Assembly: GCA_001940985.1 (NCBI GenBank)
Contig: MSHB01000017.1
Span: forward strand, 1 to 64,000
DNA: 64,000 nt
Reading direction: 5' to 3'
Source: Mollicutes bacterium Phil14
Lineage (GTDB): Bacteria > Bacillota_I > Bacilli_A > ML615J-28 > CAG-698
Shown: positions 27,701 through 36,488 of the stretch, one piece after another
Position numbering within the stretch: the first letter of the stretch is position 1
Layout: each line of letters starts with the position of its first letter
Notes under the pieces: model-generated
The model's input: only the letters and a program-made list of their open reading frames with translations
Databases searched by the model: none
What the model was told of the DNA's origin: nothing
Program-made: the position numbers and the translations under genes

Positions 27701-29040
27701 ATGGACTTAAAAAATTGATAGATTATATAATTAATCATTCAAAATGTGAAAACTTAGTTAATGACTTCAAATATACTTATTTTAGGAATGCTGAAAAATT
27801 ATATTTAGAAGCTAATCCAGAACTAGCAAACTATGGTGAAGTGCCTAATATTTTAAAAGATATTATAAATTTAGAAAGTAGAATAACTAAAACAAATAAT
27901 GCAAATATTATTTCACATATACTACACAACAATTCTAACAAGACATATGTTAGCGGTGTTAAAAACTTAGATTATTCTAGTTATCTAAAAAAGACTTCTG
28001 GATATAAAAAAATAGTATTATCTTCAACAGATATAGCAAATCTATTCTTATCACCATATGATTTTGATTTGGTAATTATTGATGATGGTCAATTAAATGA
28101 TGCAAATGAATATGGAGATTTTGTAAATGCTAATCAAGTAATAGTTGCTGGAGAATTGCAGATACATGCTACTATTTCTAATAGTTTGATATCAAGAGTT
28201 AGAAATTCTTCAACAATCTTCTTAGATTATCGCTATCTACCTATTCCAAAGAATTTGCAAAAGAAGTATAGTAGTATTAGAGGAATAATAAAAGAGAATT
28301 TCCATGATAATGTGGGACTTGAAATAATAGAAGATGGATTATATGAATATATATATAATTTACATAAAAATAATTATAATGTTAATCTAAAAATTAATTA
28401 CTTTACAAAAGGAATAAATAGGCAAAGAGAATTCTTTGAAAAATTCTCTCAGTTTATGATTTCAAATGGAGCAAAAAATGAAGAAATCATTTATTGCTTA
28501 ACTAATATGATTAATGTTACCGATTTGAATAATGAATATTTGTATAATTCAGATTATAATATTTTGGATTTCAAGAGCTATTATGATATTGATATTGATT
28601 ATATCAATGATAATATCATTTCGTTCTTGTTGTTATGTAAGGAAAAATTAGTTATCTATGATGATAATTTATTATTAAATAAAGATTACTCTTATCGCTT
28701 TTTTGGAACAATCAAAAATATTTTAGATGATAGAAACAATGTTTTTGAAGATCTTGAAGCTGATAAAGTTTTATATGAATTGAACAAATGTATTAGGAAA
28801 AATGAAGTTGAATCGTATTATGTTCAAGATAATGAAATAGTAATGGTAAGAAATAATAAATTATTAACAGTGATGATTATTTGGGGAGATAGCTCTCCTA
28901 ATGAAGCTTTGAATTATTATCGTGATAATTATAGGAATTATGTTTTAAACAACTATAAAGTTAGAGTAATTTGTAAAAACACATTAGTTAGTGGGTTAGA
29001 TGAAGTTGCTTTCCGACTAGTTAGGGGCAAAAATGTATAA
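24727..29040 (+). CDS. Very large divergent SF1 helicase-like protein (1437 aa)
   Basis: FSIVGRGGCGKTTTLKNIL Walker A; FDLVIIDDGQL in place of the DEAxQ motif; NANQVIVAGELQ and IFLDYRYLP in the positions of GDxxQ and xYR motifs. Confidence 0.65.
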   Translation: MGKEINLRLSANNLHLKNIFTDEYYIELGNIEISVIERILNRELIRIEEVAYFPIQNRGLGHSTLTNEELKNMLPYLYFKNLNDKDISKQLFITYGLVKYKNNDKEEIFIPIVLLPIKLYYEDGQLYIQLISRPIKNPFLLKIFNDNRNSDLIVDKLDTIYEIDKLCMSFSKIAQFELKLENYLTFAFVKKKETIINQNKFQMLPDNSEEYFDKIVPNSKEIYFSDLLNKRQRKAVVSSMNGSSFSIVGRGGCGKTTTLKNILVNAVNQGKRVLYISNMRETLDDVETFLNENSLNRITANFSKPYRFLFEENDIIKKEDINDSDVVSLYNELKEKYKFINDFEEKMSKRIFDYRFIDIVNALAMVSLEKPKLLEIDDLSNIYKNEYLEIENKLTLIEESLQYIDSFKDSIWKEIPIINSIKYPEQIISLIKRIYRCFVLFEEEKKVLENKFLVKTIDNYAMLKNVIYNLESLNIKNVPDTWKEEDLSAFSKAQEEYKNLKSDIYSYQELEYNLEHKYYETNGINIDNEVNILFGDYYSENDAQIINSLLEDKSSMTVRINLGIYQKENYEKSVASLEKFMNVNFHESRSNEYIKELLKLADFLNENHFNRRLINIVNNKQFHKVYQRVLEAVDSITEANKNIEAFTTDHPKITLSSLKEISKILDDYNQLSEQEKKEDTKTLTLLKKRLGNGSIDSLEFQVKSYFNNLRILKREKEEYYDLLKEKYIPNDKSYEKLKTLNDYVYGIRDKNIRNVIIKVLYNINEKEADGNESRIYKVLNTFKKSYYELEDLANVLKKYNIEFDDNCFNVKVNQIEKAINYIKNLYQSNERMKNIIKNKDSDYVNVETYLHLKKLLTEKKNLKQKLVNNQKYIEYYGNLYCEEKTDITLISRVLQSFQLFCDNFVNEKGFLKCLNEEENEKLLNYLNECKKVNDEINEIFKLYCRIFKDGVSRFYYTSFKDNVEYLRLLQSSRSELIHYLSITKGLNVLNKYGLKKLIDYIINHSKCENLVNDFKYTYFRNAEKLYLEANPELANYGEVPNILKDIINLESRITKTNNANIISHILHNNSNKTYVSGVKNLDYSSYLKKTSGYKKIVLSSTDIANLFLSPYDFDLVIIDDGQLNDANEYGDFVNANQVIVAGELQIHATISNSLISRVRNSSTIFLDYRYLPIPKNLQKKYSSIRGIIKENFHDNVGLEIIEDGLYEYIYNLHKNNYNVNLKINYFTKGINRQREFFEKFSQFMISNGAKNEEIIYCLTNMINVTDLNNEYLYNSDYNILDFKSYYDIDIDYINDNIISFLLLCKEKLVIYDDNLLLNKDYSYRFFGTIKNILDDRNNVFEDLEADKVLYELNKCIRKNEVESYYVQDNEIVMVRNNKLLTVMIIWGDSSPNEALNYYRDNYRNYVLNNYKVRVICKNTLVSGLDEVAFRLVRGKNV

Positions 29041-29602
29041 AAGAGGAACAAAAAAGAAATTTAATGATTTCGTTAAAACAGTTAGAAGTGATCCTCACAG
29101 ATACTTATATATTAAAAATACTTTAAACAAAATGAAGGAAGAAGAAGTAGATATTAATACTCAAAACGTTTCTGGAAATACCTTGTTGCATATAGCAATA
29201 AAACTTAATGATTTGCGTTTGTTCAAGATATTTTTAGCTGCTGGAGTAAATATTAATTTAGCTAATGAAAATGGTGATGCTCCAATTCACAAAGCGGTTA
29301 TTGAAAATAAAATGCCATTTGTAAAAGCGTTAGTTAATTATGGATGCGATTTAAACATTGGTTCTGAATTAGAACAAGCTCCACTTCATTTAGCTGCAAT
29401 TAGTGGTAATATTGATATGGTAAAGTATTTAGTTGAGCATGGCGCTGATATATTGTTGTTAGATGAAATCAATAATTTGCCTATTGATTACGCGATTGAT
29501 GAAAAAGATAAAAAAATGATAAACTATTTTTTAACAAAGCAAGAAATAGATGAAGAAAGAAAAATGAAAATCAAATCAATTTTTGGTAAAGATGGTGATT
29601 AA
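29033..29602 (+). CDS. Ankyrin-repeat protein
   Basis: GNTLLHIAIKLNDLRLFKIFLAAGVNINLANENGDAPIHKAVIENK...APLHLAAISGNIDMVKYLVEHGADI. Confidence 0.9.
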   Translation: MYKRGTKKKFNDFVKTVRSDPHRYLYIKNTLNKMKEEEVDINTQNVSGNTLLHIAIKLNDLRLFKIFLAAGVNINLANENGDAPIHKAVIENKMPFVKALVNYGCDLNIGSELEQAPLHLAAISGNIDMVKYLVEHGADILLLDEINNLPIDYAIDEKDKKMINYFLTKQEIDEERKMKIKSIFGKDGD

Positions 29603-29603
29603 T

Positions 29604-30404
29604 ATGTTTAAAATATTTGAAGAAAACATTTTGAAATATACTGATAATTTTAGTAGTGCAGGAATAATTAAATTAGTAATTGATATTGTTCTGTTTGCAG
29701 TTGTATTATACTTTATTATTAAACTAATTAAGAAGAAGATTAAACAACCTAAATTTTATGTTATTATTGGAGCCTTATTATTAACATATATTTTATCAGC
29801 ACTTTTCTCTTTAAGTATGCTGAATGCAATATTGAGATTGTTAGTTTTTTGGTTAGTGGGTTGTATGATTATTGTTTATAGTCAAGAGATTAGACATGAG
29901 TTTGAACAAATGTTTACAATGAATAAAATTGACAATGCTTTTTCTTCTAATCAAGAAAAACAAGAAATTATTTCAATTTTATGTTCAACTGCCGAATACT
30001 TGTCAAAGAGAAGAATTGGAGCTTTAATAACAATAGAAAAAGAAGATAGCTTAAATACTTTCATAGATAAAGCTATTCCACTTAATTCTACTATCACACA
30101 AGAAATTCTAACAACAATTTTTACTCCAGGAACAGCTTGTCATGATGGTGCTGTAATAATAAGAAAAAATAAAATTATGTGTGCTGGAGCATATTTCCCA
30201 TCTACAGATAAATACGATGTTCCAAAATTCTTGGGAACAAGACATCGTGCTGCTATTGGTATCAGTGAAAGATATGATGCGATAACAATTGTAGTTTCTG
30301 AAGAAACAGGGAATATTTCTATAACTGTTTCAGGAAATATTAGTTTAGAGTTAAGCATTGATAGACTTAAAGAAATGCTTGATGGCTATTTGAATATTAA
30401 ATAA
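29604..30404 (+). CDS. cdaA: Diadenylate cyclase CdaA (DisA_N)
   Basis: CHDGAVIIRKNKI and GTRHRAAIGISE with N-terminal TM helices. Confidence 0.92.
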   Translation: MFKIFEENILKYTDNFSSAGIIKLVIDIVLFAVVLYFIIKLIKKKIKQPKFYVIIGALLLTYILSALFSLSMLNAILRLLVFWLVGCMIIVYSQEIRHEFEQMFTMNKIDNAFSSNQEKQEIISILCSTAEYLSKRRIGALITIEKEDSLNTFIDKAIPLNSTITQEILTTIFTPGTACHDGAVIIRKNKIMCAGAYFPSTDKYDVPKFLGTRHRAAIGISERYDAITIVVSEETGNISITVSGNISLELSIDRLKEMLDGYLNIK

Positions 30405-30411
30405 AATGATT

Positions 30412-30442
30412 GCTACTAGATTTTTAATTTAGTAGCTTTTTT
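30412..30442 (+). terminator. Rho-independent terminator after cdaA
   Basis: GCTACTA...TTAGTAGC plus T6. Confidence 0.7.
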
Positions 30443-30594
30443 AAATCGATTGAAAAAAATTGCTCTCCATGTTATAATATCAGTGAAATGTTTATTTTTG
30501 AAAAATAAAACTTTATTTTAAAAAACATTTAAAATATGTTATAATAATTAAAAGTTTGATAGAATTTAAATTATATATAAAAAAGGAGAAAAAT

Positions 30595-32184
30595 ATGGAA
30601 AAACTACTTGAGATATTGAAAAATTTTAATCGTTTGATAGATCAACAACATCTTGTAATATCAGCAATTATTACTTTTGTTTTTGTTTCTGTTATTATTA
30701 TAGAAATAGTTAAATTTAAAAAAGTTCCTTTTTTTGAAACAATTTTATTTATATTACCAATTTTGGTAATAGGGTTTGATTATTATGCTAGATACGTTAA
30801 AGGACATTCATACTTCATTAAGGGAAATGAAGCCTTAACTTTGAAGATAATAAGTATTTATGTTTATCTTTTGGCTTTATTAGTATCTTTAATTATTTTC
30901 ATTTTCCGTTTAGTAAAAGCTAAGCATAAAACAAATTCTAATATTAGTGATGATCTATGTGGAGTATATTTAAACAAAGAAAGAAAATTATCATTGAATA
31001 AAAACTTTTCATTGCAATTAGTACCATTAGGAATTAATAGCAAGAAATGGAATAAAAAATGTTTAGGCATATATATTGATAATGAAGATATAGAATATCA
31101 AAAATTAGGTGAATATATTTCTACTATTGATGGAAATTTTGTTTTGAGACTGCGTTTTCCTGAGGATAAAGAACTTATTCTTAGTTTACAAAAACAAGTT
31201 AATGAAAATGGTTATATATTGAAAATAATTGAAAGCGATGTAAGAGAAGTAATTAAAGAACAAGTTTTAGAAGAGAATACTTTTGATAAAAAAGTTAATA
31301 ATAGTACTTCAATTGTTAAATACTTAGAGAGCTTAAATGAACCTATTGGATATTTTGATAGTTCAATAGATAAATATCGCTTAACAAAAAATATGATGGA
31401 TAAACTTAACTTGGATACTTCTGTTATTTCGAGTGAAGAATTCAAAAACTTTGTTTACTATGAAGATTATGTTACTTATGATGCTTTATTAAAACAAACT
31501 AGTGGTAGTTACAAATATCGTTATCGTTTAAAAACTTCTGACGGAATTGAATGGTATGAAGAAGTTAAGGCATATGATCCAAAAAGTAATGAACTGATTG
31601 CTACATTCCATAAAGTAATATTTGAAAGTGAAAATGCTGTTATTTTCACAAGAGAAAACTTGAATAAAGATTTAGAAGCAAGAATTGATAATAATGAAGA
31701 ATTTGGCTTAGTATTTTTATATATTGAAAGAGCTCAATCTTTGATAAGAAAATATGGTAATGAGGCTGGGAAGGTAATTATTGAAAACTACTTCAATGTT
31801 TTAAAAAAGGATTTATTGACTACTGAAGATAATATTTATAAAATTTCAAATAGTGAATATTGTATTTTGTTTTCAGAATTAGATAAGTATTACGAAGTTC
31901 AAAAAGGCGTTTTAAAAGGTAGTAGCAAATTGATTAAAGCAGATGTATATTTTGAAGGGAATAAATATGTTATTAATAATACAATAGGTTTTGTATATAG
32001 TGAAGATGTTCAAGAAAAGAATGCTCTTGAATGCGTAGAAGCTGGACTTTTATCTTTGTATTTAGCACAAAATGATGAGAATAAAAAATATAATATTTAT
32101 TCAATAGAAAATGTGCGTGATGGCGAAGATGATTTTGAAACTTATAAAGTGGATTTAGATAACACATTTTTAAAAAATTTATGA
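30595..32184 (+). CDS. Membrane protein with PAS-like domain and degenerate GGDEF domain
   Basis: N-terminal TMs; PAS-like IGYFDSSIDKYRLTKNMMDKLNL; GGDEF position reads YKISNSEYCILFSEL. Confidence 0.65.
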   Translation: MEKLLEILKNFNRLIDQQHLVISAIITFVFVSVIIIEIVKFKKVPFFETILFILPILVIGFDYYARYVKGHSYFIKGNEALTLKIISIYVYLLALLVSLIIFIFRLVKAKHKTNSNISDDLCGVYLNKERKLSLNKNFSLQLVPLGINSKKWNKKCLGIYIDNEDIEYQKLGEYISTIDGNFVLRLRFPEDKELILSLQKQVNENGYILKIIESDVREVIKEQVLEENTFDKKVNNSTSIVKYLESLNEPIGYFDSSIDKYRLTKNMMDKLNLDTSVISSEEFKNFVYYEDYVTYDALLKQTSGSYKYRYRLKTSDGIEWYEEVKAYDPKSNELIATFHKVIFESENAVIFTRENLNKDLEARIDNNEEFGLVFLYIERAQSLIRKYGNEAGKVIIENYFNVLKKDLLTTEDNIYKISNSEYCILFSELDKYYEVQKGVLKGSSKLIKADVYFEGNKYVINNTIGFVYSEDVQEKNALECVEAGLLSLYLAQNDENKKYNIYSIENVRDGEDDFETYKVDLDNTFLKNL

Positions 32185-33335
32185 TAGAAAGTTTTTCAAC
32201 AATCCTATTACTAGCAGGATCTAGTACGAGATGTGAACTAGGATATAATAAAGTATTACATTTGATTAATAATAAGCCTATTTTTATGTACTCATTAGAA
32301 AAATTTTTGAGTGTTAAAGAGTGCACGAAGGTAGTTGTTGTATGCAAAAAAGAAGAAGAGAAAATAATTAAACAATATATTTCAAATGATTTTTCTGAAA
32401 GAATTACTTTTGCGTATGGTGGTTTAACTAGACAAGATAGTGTTTTTAATGGTTTAGAAAAAATAACTGAAGAATATGTTTTAATTCATGATGGCGCAAG
32501 ACCATTTATAACAACTAGTGATATAAAAGAAGTTTTTGAAGAACTTAAAAAGAGTCATTTAGTTACACTTGCTTCAAAATGTTGCGAAGCTTTAAGATAT
32601 GTTGATGATGACTATAGTAAAAGCGTTGAAAGAAATAAAATGTATAGTATCAAAACTCCTCAAGGCTTAATGAAATCTGATTTAATATATTCTTTAAAAA
32701 AAGCCAAAGAAGAAAATATTTCTTTTTATGATGATGTTAGTGCTGTTGAAAAGTATATAGGAATTTCACCTAAAATTGTTATTTGTAAAAACAATAATAT
32801 TAAAATAACAGAAAATGAGGATGTAGAGATGGCGGAAAAAATATTGAAAAATATCCCACAGTTCTTAATTGGTCATTCATGTGATACCCACAGATTAGAA
32901 AGTGGAGACTTCATCACTTTGGGCGGAGAAAAGATTACCTGTGAGTTTAGAGTTGTTGCTCATTCTGACGGTGATGTCTTATATCATAGTATTGCTGAAG
33001 CTTTACTAGGAGCTTTATCAAAAGGAGATCTAGGAACATGGTTTCCAGATAATGATCCTAAATATAAAGGAATTGCTTCAAAATATTTTCTAATAGAAAC
33101 AGCTAAAATGGTTAATGATTCGGGATATGAAATAGTTAATATTGATTCAACAATATACATTGAAAAACCTATGATGGCTCCTTTTATTTCAAAAATGAAA
33201 AATAATATTTCTGATTGTTTAAATATTGATTTAAACCAAATAAATGTTAAGGCAACTAGAGGAGAAAAAGTAGGGCCAATTGGAGAGAGTAAGGCTGTTA
33301 TGGCGGAAACAGTATTACTTTTAAAGAAAAAATAA
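32181..33335 (+). CDS. ispDF: Bifunctional IspD/IspF (MEP pathway)
   Basis: IspD half (LLLAGSSTRCELGYNKVL..HDGARPFI) fused to IspF half (GHSCDTHRLESGD..HSDGDVLYHSIAEALLGALSKGDLGTWFPD). Confidence 0.92.
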   Translation: MIESFSTILLLAGSSTRCELGYNKVLHLINNKPIFMYSLEKFLSVKECTKVVVVCKKEEEKIIKQYISNDFSERITFAYGGLTRQDSVFNGLEKITEEYVLIHDGARPFITTSDIKEVFEELKKSHLVTLASKCCEALRYVDDDYSKSVERNKMYSIKTPQGLMKSDLIYSLKKAKEENISFYDDVSAVEKYIGISPKIVICKNNNIKITENEDVEMAEKILKNIPQFLIGHSCDTHRLESGDFITLGGEKITCEFRVVAHSDGDVLYHSIAEALLGALSKGDLGTWFPDNDPKYKGIASKYFLIETAKMVNDSGYEIVNIDSTIYIEKPMMAPFISKMKNNISDCLNIDLNQINVKATRGEKVGPIGESKAVMAETVLLLKKK

Positions 33336-33337
33336 AC

Positions 33338-33366
33338 AAAGCAAGCACGATGTGCTTGCTTTTTAT
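33338..33366. terminator. Terminator between ispDF and convergent CBS gene
   Basis: AAAGCAAGCACGATGTGCTTGCTTTTT. Confidence 0.75.
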
Positions 33367-33836
33367 TAAAGTGGGAAATCATCAACCTTTAAGTATTTTA
33401 ATGGTTTTTCTGTTTGTGGGTTTGGAAGACAAATTTCTCTAAAGGTGTTTCCAAGAAAATTTTGTGTTTGTTTACATATAGCTATATCAGATATAGTTAC
33501 TATTCCAACAAGCTCATCTTTTTCATTTGTTACTGGTAGTCTTCTTAATTGATAATCAGCTAATTTCTTGATTAACGAAGTTATATCCTCATCTTTATTG
33601 ATAACAACTGATGTATGGGTCATAACATCATTTATAGTACCATTACAATTATTATCTTTTAAAACTTTTCTTATTAAAATATCACGATCCGTTAATACTC
33701 CTTCGATTTTTCTATCATCATTAATTATAACTAACATCCCAATATCATTTTTTTCTAATAGTTTTATAGCATCTAAAATTGTATCACTTCTTTTAGCAGT
33801 GACAACTTTTTTACACATCAAATCTTTTACTTTCAT
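33366..33836 (-). CDS. CBS-domain pair protein
   Basis: MKVKDLMCKKVVTAKRSDTILDAIKLLEKNDIGMLVI...GVLTDRDI; LRRLPVTNEKDELVGIVTISDIA. Confidence 0.9.
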   Translation of the reverse strand: MKVKDLMCKKVVTAKRSDTILDAIKLLEKNDIGMLVIINDDRKIEGVLTDRDILIRKVLKDNNCNGTINDVMTHTSVVINKDEDITSLIKKLADYQLRRLPVTNEKDELVGIVTISDIAICKQTQNFLGNTFREICLPNPQTEKPLKYLKVDDFPL

Positions 33837-33935
33837 TTAAAATTTTACCTCCGCATAATTATATTATTATTATATCTAAAAATTATATTTTTATAAAAAT
33901 ATACATTAAATCATTATAAAATACTATAATTTAGT

Positions 33936-34568
33936 ATGAAGAGTTTTGTTAAGAAAAGTATAAGTTTTTTAATTTTTTTGCTTGTTGCATATTGCTTAAT
34001 AAAGTTTTTAGATGGTTATTATAGTAAAAGAATAAGAGATTATATAAAACAAGAAGCAACAAATTCCTCTACAAGGGTAATTGAAAATATTGTAAGAAAT
34101 GGAATAGTTGATGAAATTGATGCAGATAATATTATAAGTGTAAACTCAAAAGGAATAATAGTCGATACAAAAAAAGTTAATAATATTTTAGCTAAAACCA
34201 ATGAAAACTTGTTAGCAAGTAAAGATGTTTTTAGTAACCTTGAGAATTTGGAGTTACCTTTAGGAATAATTTTTAGTGATGCTTTATTTAATATTGGTCC
34301 AAACATAAAAATTAAAATGCTTCCAATTGGTAGTGGTAAAACAGATGTTGTTACTTCAATTGATGAATATGGCATTAATAACAGTTTGTTTAGACTGGAT
34401 TTAGCAGTAAGTATGAGTTTTCAAACGCTGATACCATTAAATAATCAAGAGATACAAATAGAAACCAAAATACCAATTGTGGCTTATATTATTCAAGGAG
34501 AAGTGCCAAGGTATTATTCTTATGGTGCTAGTGACAAGATTATACCATTTGCTGATTATGATGAATGA
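33936..34568 (+). CDS. yunB: YunB-like sporulation protein
   Basis: LPLGIIFSDALFNIGPNIKIKMLPIGSGKTDVVTSIDEYGINNSLFRLDLAVSM is typical of YunB. Confidence 0.8.
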   Translation: MKSFVKKSISFLIFLLVAYCLIKFLDGYYSKRIRDYIKQEATNSSTRVIENIVRNGIVDEIDADNIISVNSKGIIVDTKKVNNILAKTNENLLASKDVFSNLENLELPLGIIFSDALFNIGPNIKIKMLPIGSGKTDVVTSIDEYGINNSLFRLDLAVSMSFQTLIPLNNQEIQIETKIPIVAYIIQGEVPRYYSYGASDKIIPFADYDE

Positions 34569-34645
34569 TTTATTATTTACTTTTTTGACTTTTGTAGTAT
34601 AATAATATTGTATAAAAAAAGAACAAATAAGAAAGGAATAAAAAA

Positions 34646-34882
34646 ATGACACAAGCAGAAATCGAAAAGAAAGTAAAAAAAGTTATAGATAAAGTTCGTC
34701 CTTATCTTGTAAGAGATGGTGGAGATTGTGAAATTGTTAAGATTGAAAATGGAATAGTTTATGTGAGAATGTTAGGAGCATGTGTAGGCTGTTCAAGCAT
34801 AGATTTAACATTAAAGGATGGAATTGAAGCAATATTATTAGAAGAAGTTCCAGGTATTATTGGTGTCGAAAATGTTGAATAA
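34646..34882 (+). CDS. NifU C-terminal domain Fe-S protein
   Basis: VRPYLVRDGGDCEIVKIENGIVYVRMLGACVGCSSIDLTLKDGIE. Confidence 0.92.
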   Translation: MTQAEIEKKVKKVIDKVRPYLVRDGGDCEIVKIENGIVYVRMLGACVGCSSIDLTLKDGIEAILLEEVPGIIGVENVE

Positions 34883-35267
34883 GCAAAAAATTGGTAGAGA
34901 TATTTATTTCGGTTCGGTTATTGTTAGTATAATAATCTTGCTATTATCAATGATTCTACTACCTGTTAAGGATTTAGAAGGAGAAGAGTTGGCACAAATG
35001 CTTTCATATAGATATGCTATAGTTTTTGTATGTTTAGCTTTTTTAATTCCAACAGGTTGCATGATTAGAGAATATTGTAGTTGGAATTATATTAAAAAAA
35101 TGTTTATTATCAAAGTTATTATTACTTTTGTAACTTTAACAAGCGGTTTATTAATAATTCTTTTATTGAAAAAAACTAGCTACAGCAAGGTGATGACGTT
35201 TATTGGAGCCCTTGTTTTGATGTATACTGCTACTCCAACAGTTAGGGATAATAACAAAAATGTTTAA
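34869..35267 (+). CDS. Small multi-TM membrane protein, unknown
   Basis: ORF 34860..35267 with about four hydrophobic segments. Confidence 0.6.
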   Translation, partial: KMLNKQKIGRDIYFGSVIVSIIILLLSMILLPVKDLEGEELAQMLSYRYAIVFVCLAFLIPTGCMIREYCSWNYIKKMFIIKVIITFVTLTSGLLIILLLKKTSYSKVMTFIGALVLMYTATPTVRDNNKNV

Positions 35268-36087
35268 AAAAATATATATTGAAATTGGCAATTTGTGTAA
35301 TCTACATTGCCATTTTTGTTCTTTAGATGGAAGAAAAAAGCAAATAATGAGTGTTGAAGATTTTAGTAAAATCGTTAGGCAAACTAAAGAATTTACTGAT
35401 TATATCTATTTACATGTTAAGGGAGAACCTCTTATTCATCCTAATTTTGATGAGATTTTAGCTATATGTACTAGAGAAAATGTTAAAGTAAATATCACTA
35501 CAAATGCCACAAAATTGCAAGAAAAGTTCGATTGTTTAACTAAAAGTCCTTGCATTAGACAAGTGAATATTTCCGCTCATGCACTTAGTGAAATAAGTTT
35601 AGATAGAAGAGATGAATACTTAAATGGTATATTAGAAATGATAAAATATGTTTCTTTAAACAAAACATTTTATCTATCAATTAGACTGTGGGTAAAAAAT
35701 GAAAGTATTACTAAGCTTATTTTAGATTATCTAAATGATAATTTAAAATTAGAAGAAAAGATAACTATTGATTCTAAAAAAATAGTTGATAATGTTTATT
35801 TATCTGTTGATGAAGAATTTGAATGGCCAAGCTTAACAAACAAATTTGTTTCTGAAAAGGGAAGATGCTATGGTAGTAGAGATCAGATTGCCATTTTAGC
35901 AAATGGAGATGTTGTTCCTTGTTGCCTTGATAGTTCTGCTAATATAGTCTTAGGAAATTGTTTAAACGATAGTTTAGAAAACATTTTGTCTGGTGAACGA
36001 TTTAAAAAAATGCAAGAAGGATTCAAAAGAGGAATAGTAATTGAAGAACTTTGTAAACACTGTTCATATAGATTGAGATTTAAATGA
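35260..36087 (+). CDS. Radical SAM/SPASM-domain protein
   Basis: YIEIGNLCNLHCHFCSLDGRKKQ and C-terminal VVPCCLDSSANIVLGNC...CKHCSYR. Confidence 0.9.
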   Translation: MFKKIYIEIGNLCNLHCHFCSLDGRKKQIMSVEDFSKIVRQTKEFTDYIYLHVKGEPLIHPNFDEILAICTRENVKVNITTNATKLQEKFDCLTKSPCIRQVNISAHALSEISLDRRDEYLNGILEMIKYVSLNKTFYLSIRLWVKNESITKLILDYLNDNLKLEEKITIDSKKIVDNVYLSVDEEFEWPSLTNKFVSEKGRCYGSRDQIAILANGDVVPCCLDSSANIVLGNCLNDSLENILSGERFKKMQEGFKRGIVIEELCKHCSYRLRFK

Positions 36088-36147
36088 AAAATTACCTTAA
36101 CAAAAGCCGGGTTTTGTGATATAATAAAGTTATGTTGAGGTATTAAA

Positions 36148-36483
36148 ATGATAAAAAAAGGTGAAATTGTGTATGGCAAAGTTACTAATATTTTAGGATA
36201 TGGTGCCTTTGTCAGTGTTGGAGAATATGACGGACTAATACATATTTCTGAGTTCTCTGATAATTTCGTTCGTGATATTCATGAATTTGTTAATGTTGGA
36301 CAACAAGTTAAATTAAAAGTTTTAGATATTGATGAAAAAGAAAAAAAATTACGTTTAAGTTATAAACTATTAAATAAAAACCGTGGTGTTAAAGGTGAAG
36401 TGCCAAAATACAAAATTGGTTTTGATACACTAAAAAAAGAAATGCCTAATTTTATTTCTAAAGAGTTGAGAAAAGAAGGGTAA
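36148..36483 (+). CDS. S1 RNA-binding domain protein
   Basis: GEIVYGKVTNILGYGAFVSVGEYDGLIHISEFSD...LKVLDIDEKEKKLRLSYK. Confidence 0.9.
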   Translation: MIKKGEIVYGKVTNILGYGAFVSVGEYDGLIHISEFSDNFVRDIHEFVNVGQQVKLKVLDIDEKEKKLRLSYKLLNKNRGVKGEVPKYKIGFDTLKKEMPNFISKELRKEG

Positions 36484-36488
36484 TATTT

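Noticed and set aside
32984-33385. 133-aa minus-strand ORF over ispDF
   Set aside because: Antisense to the conserved IspF domain; no independent support.
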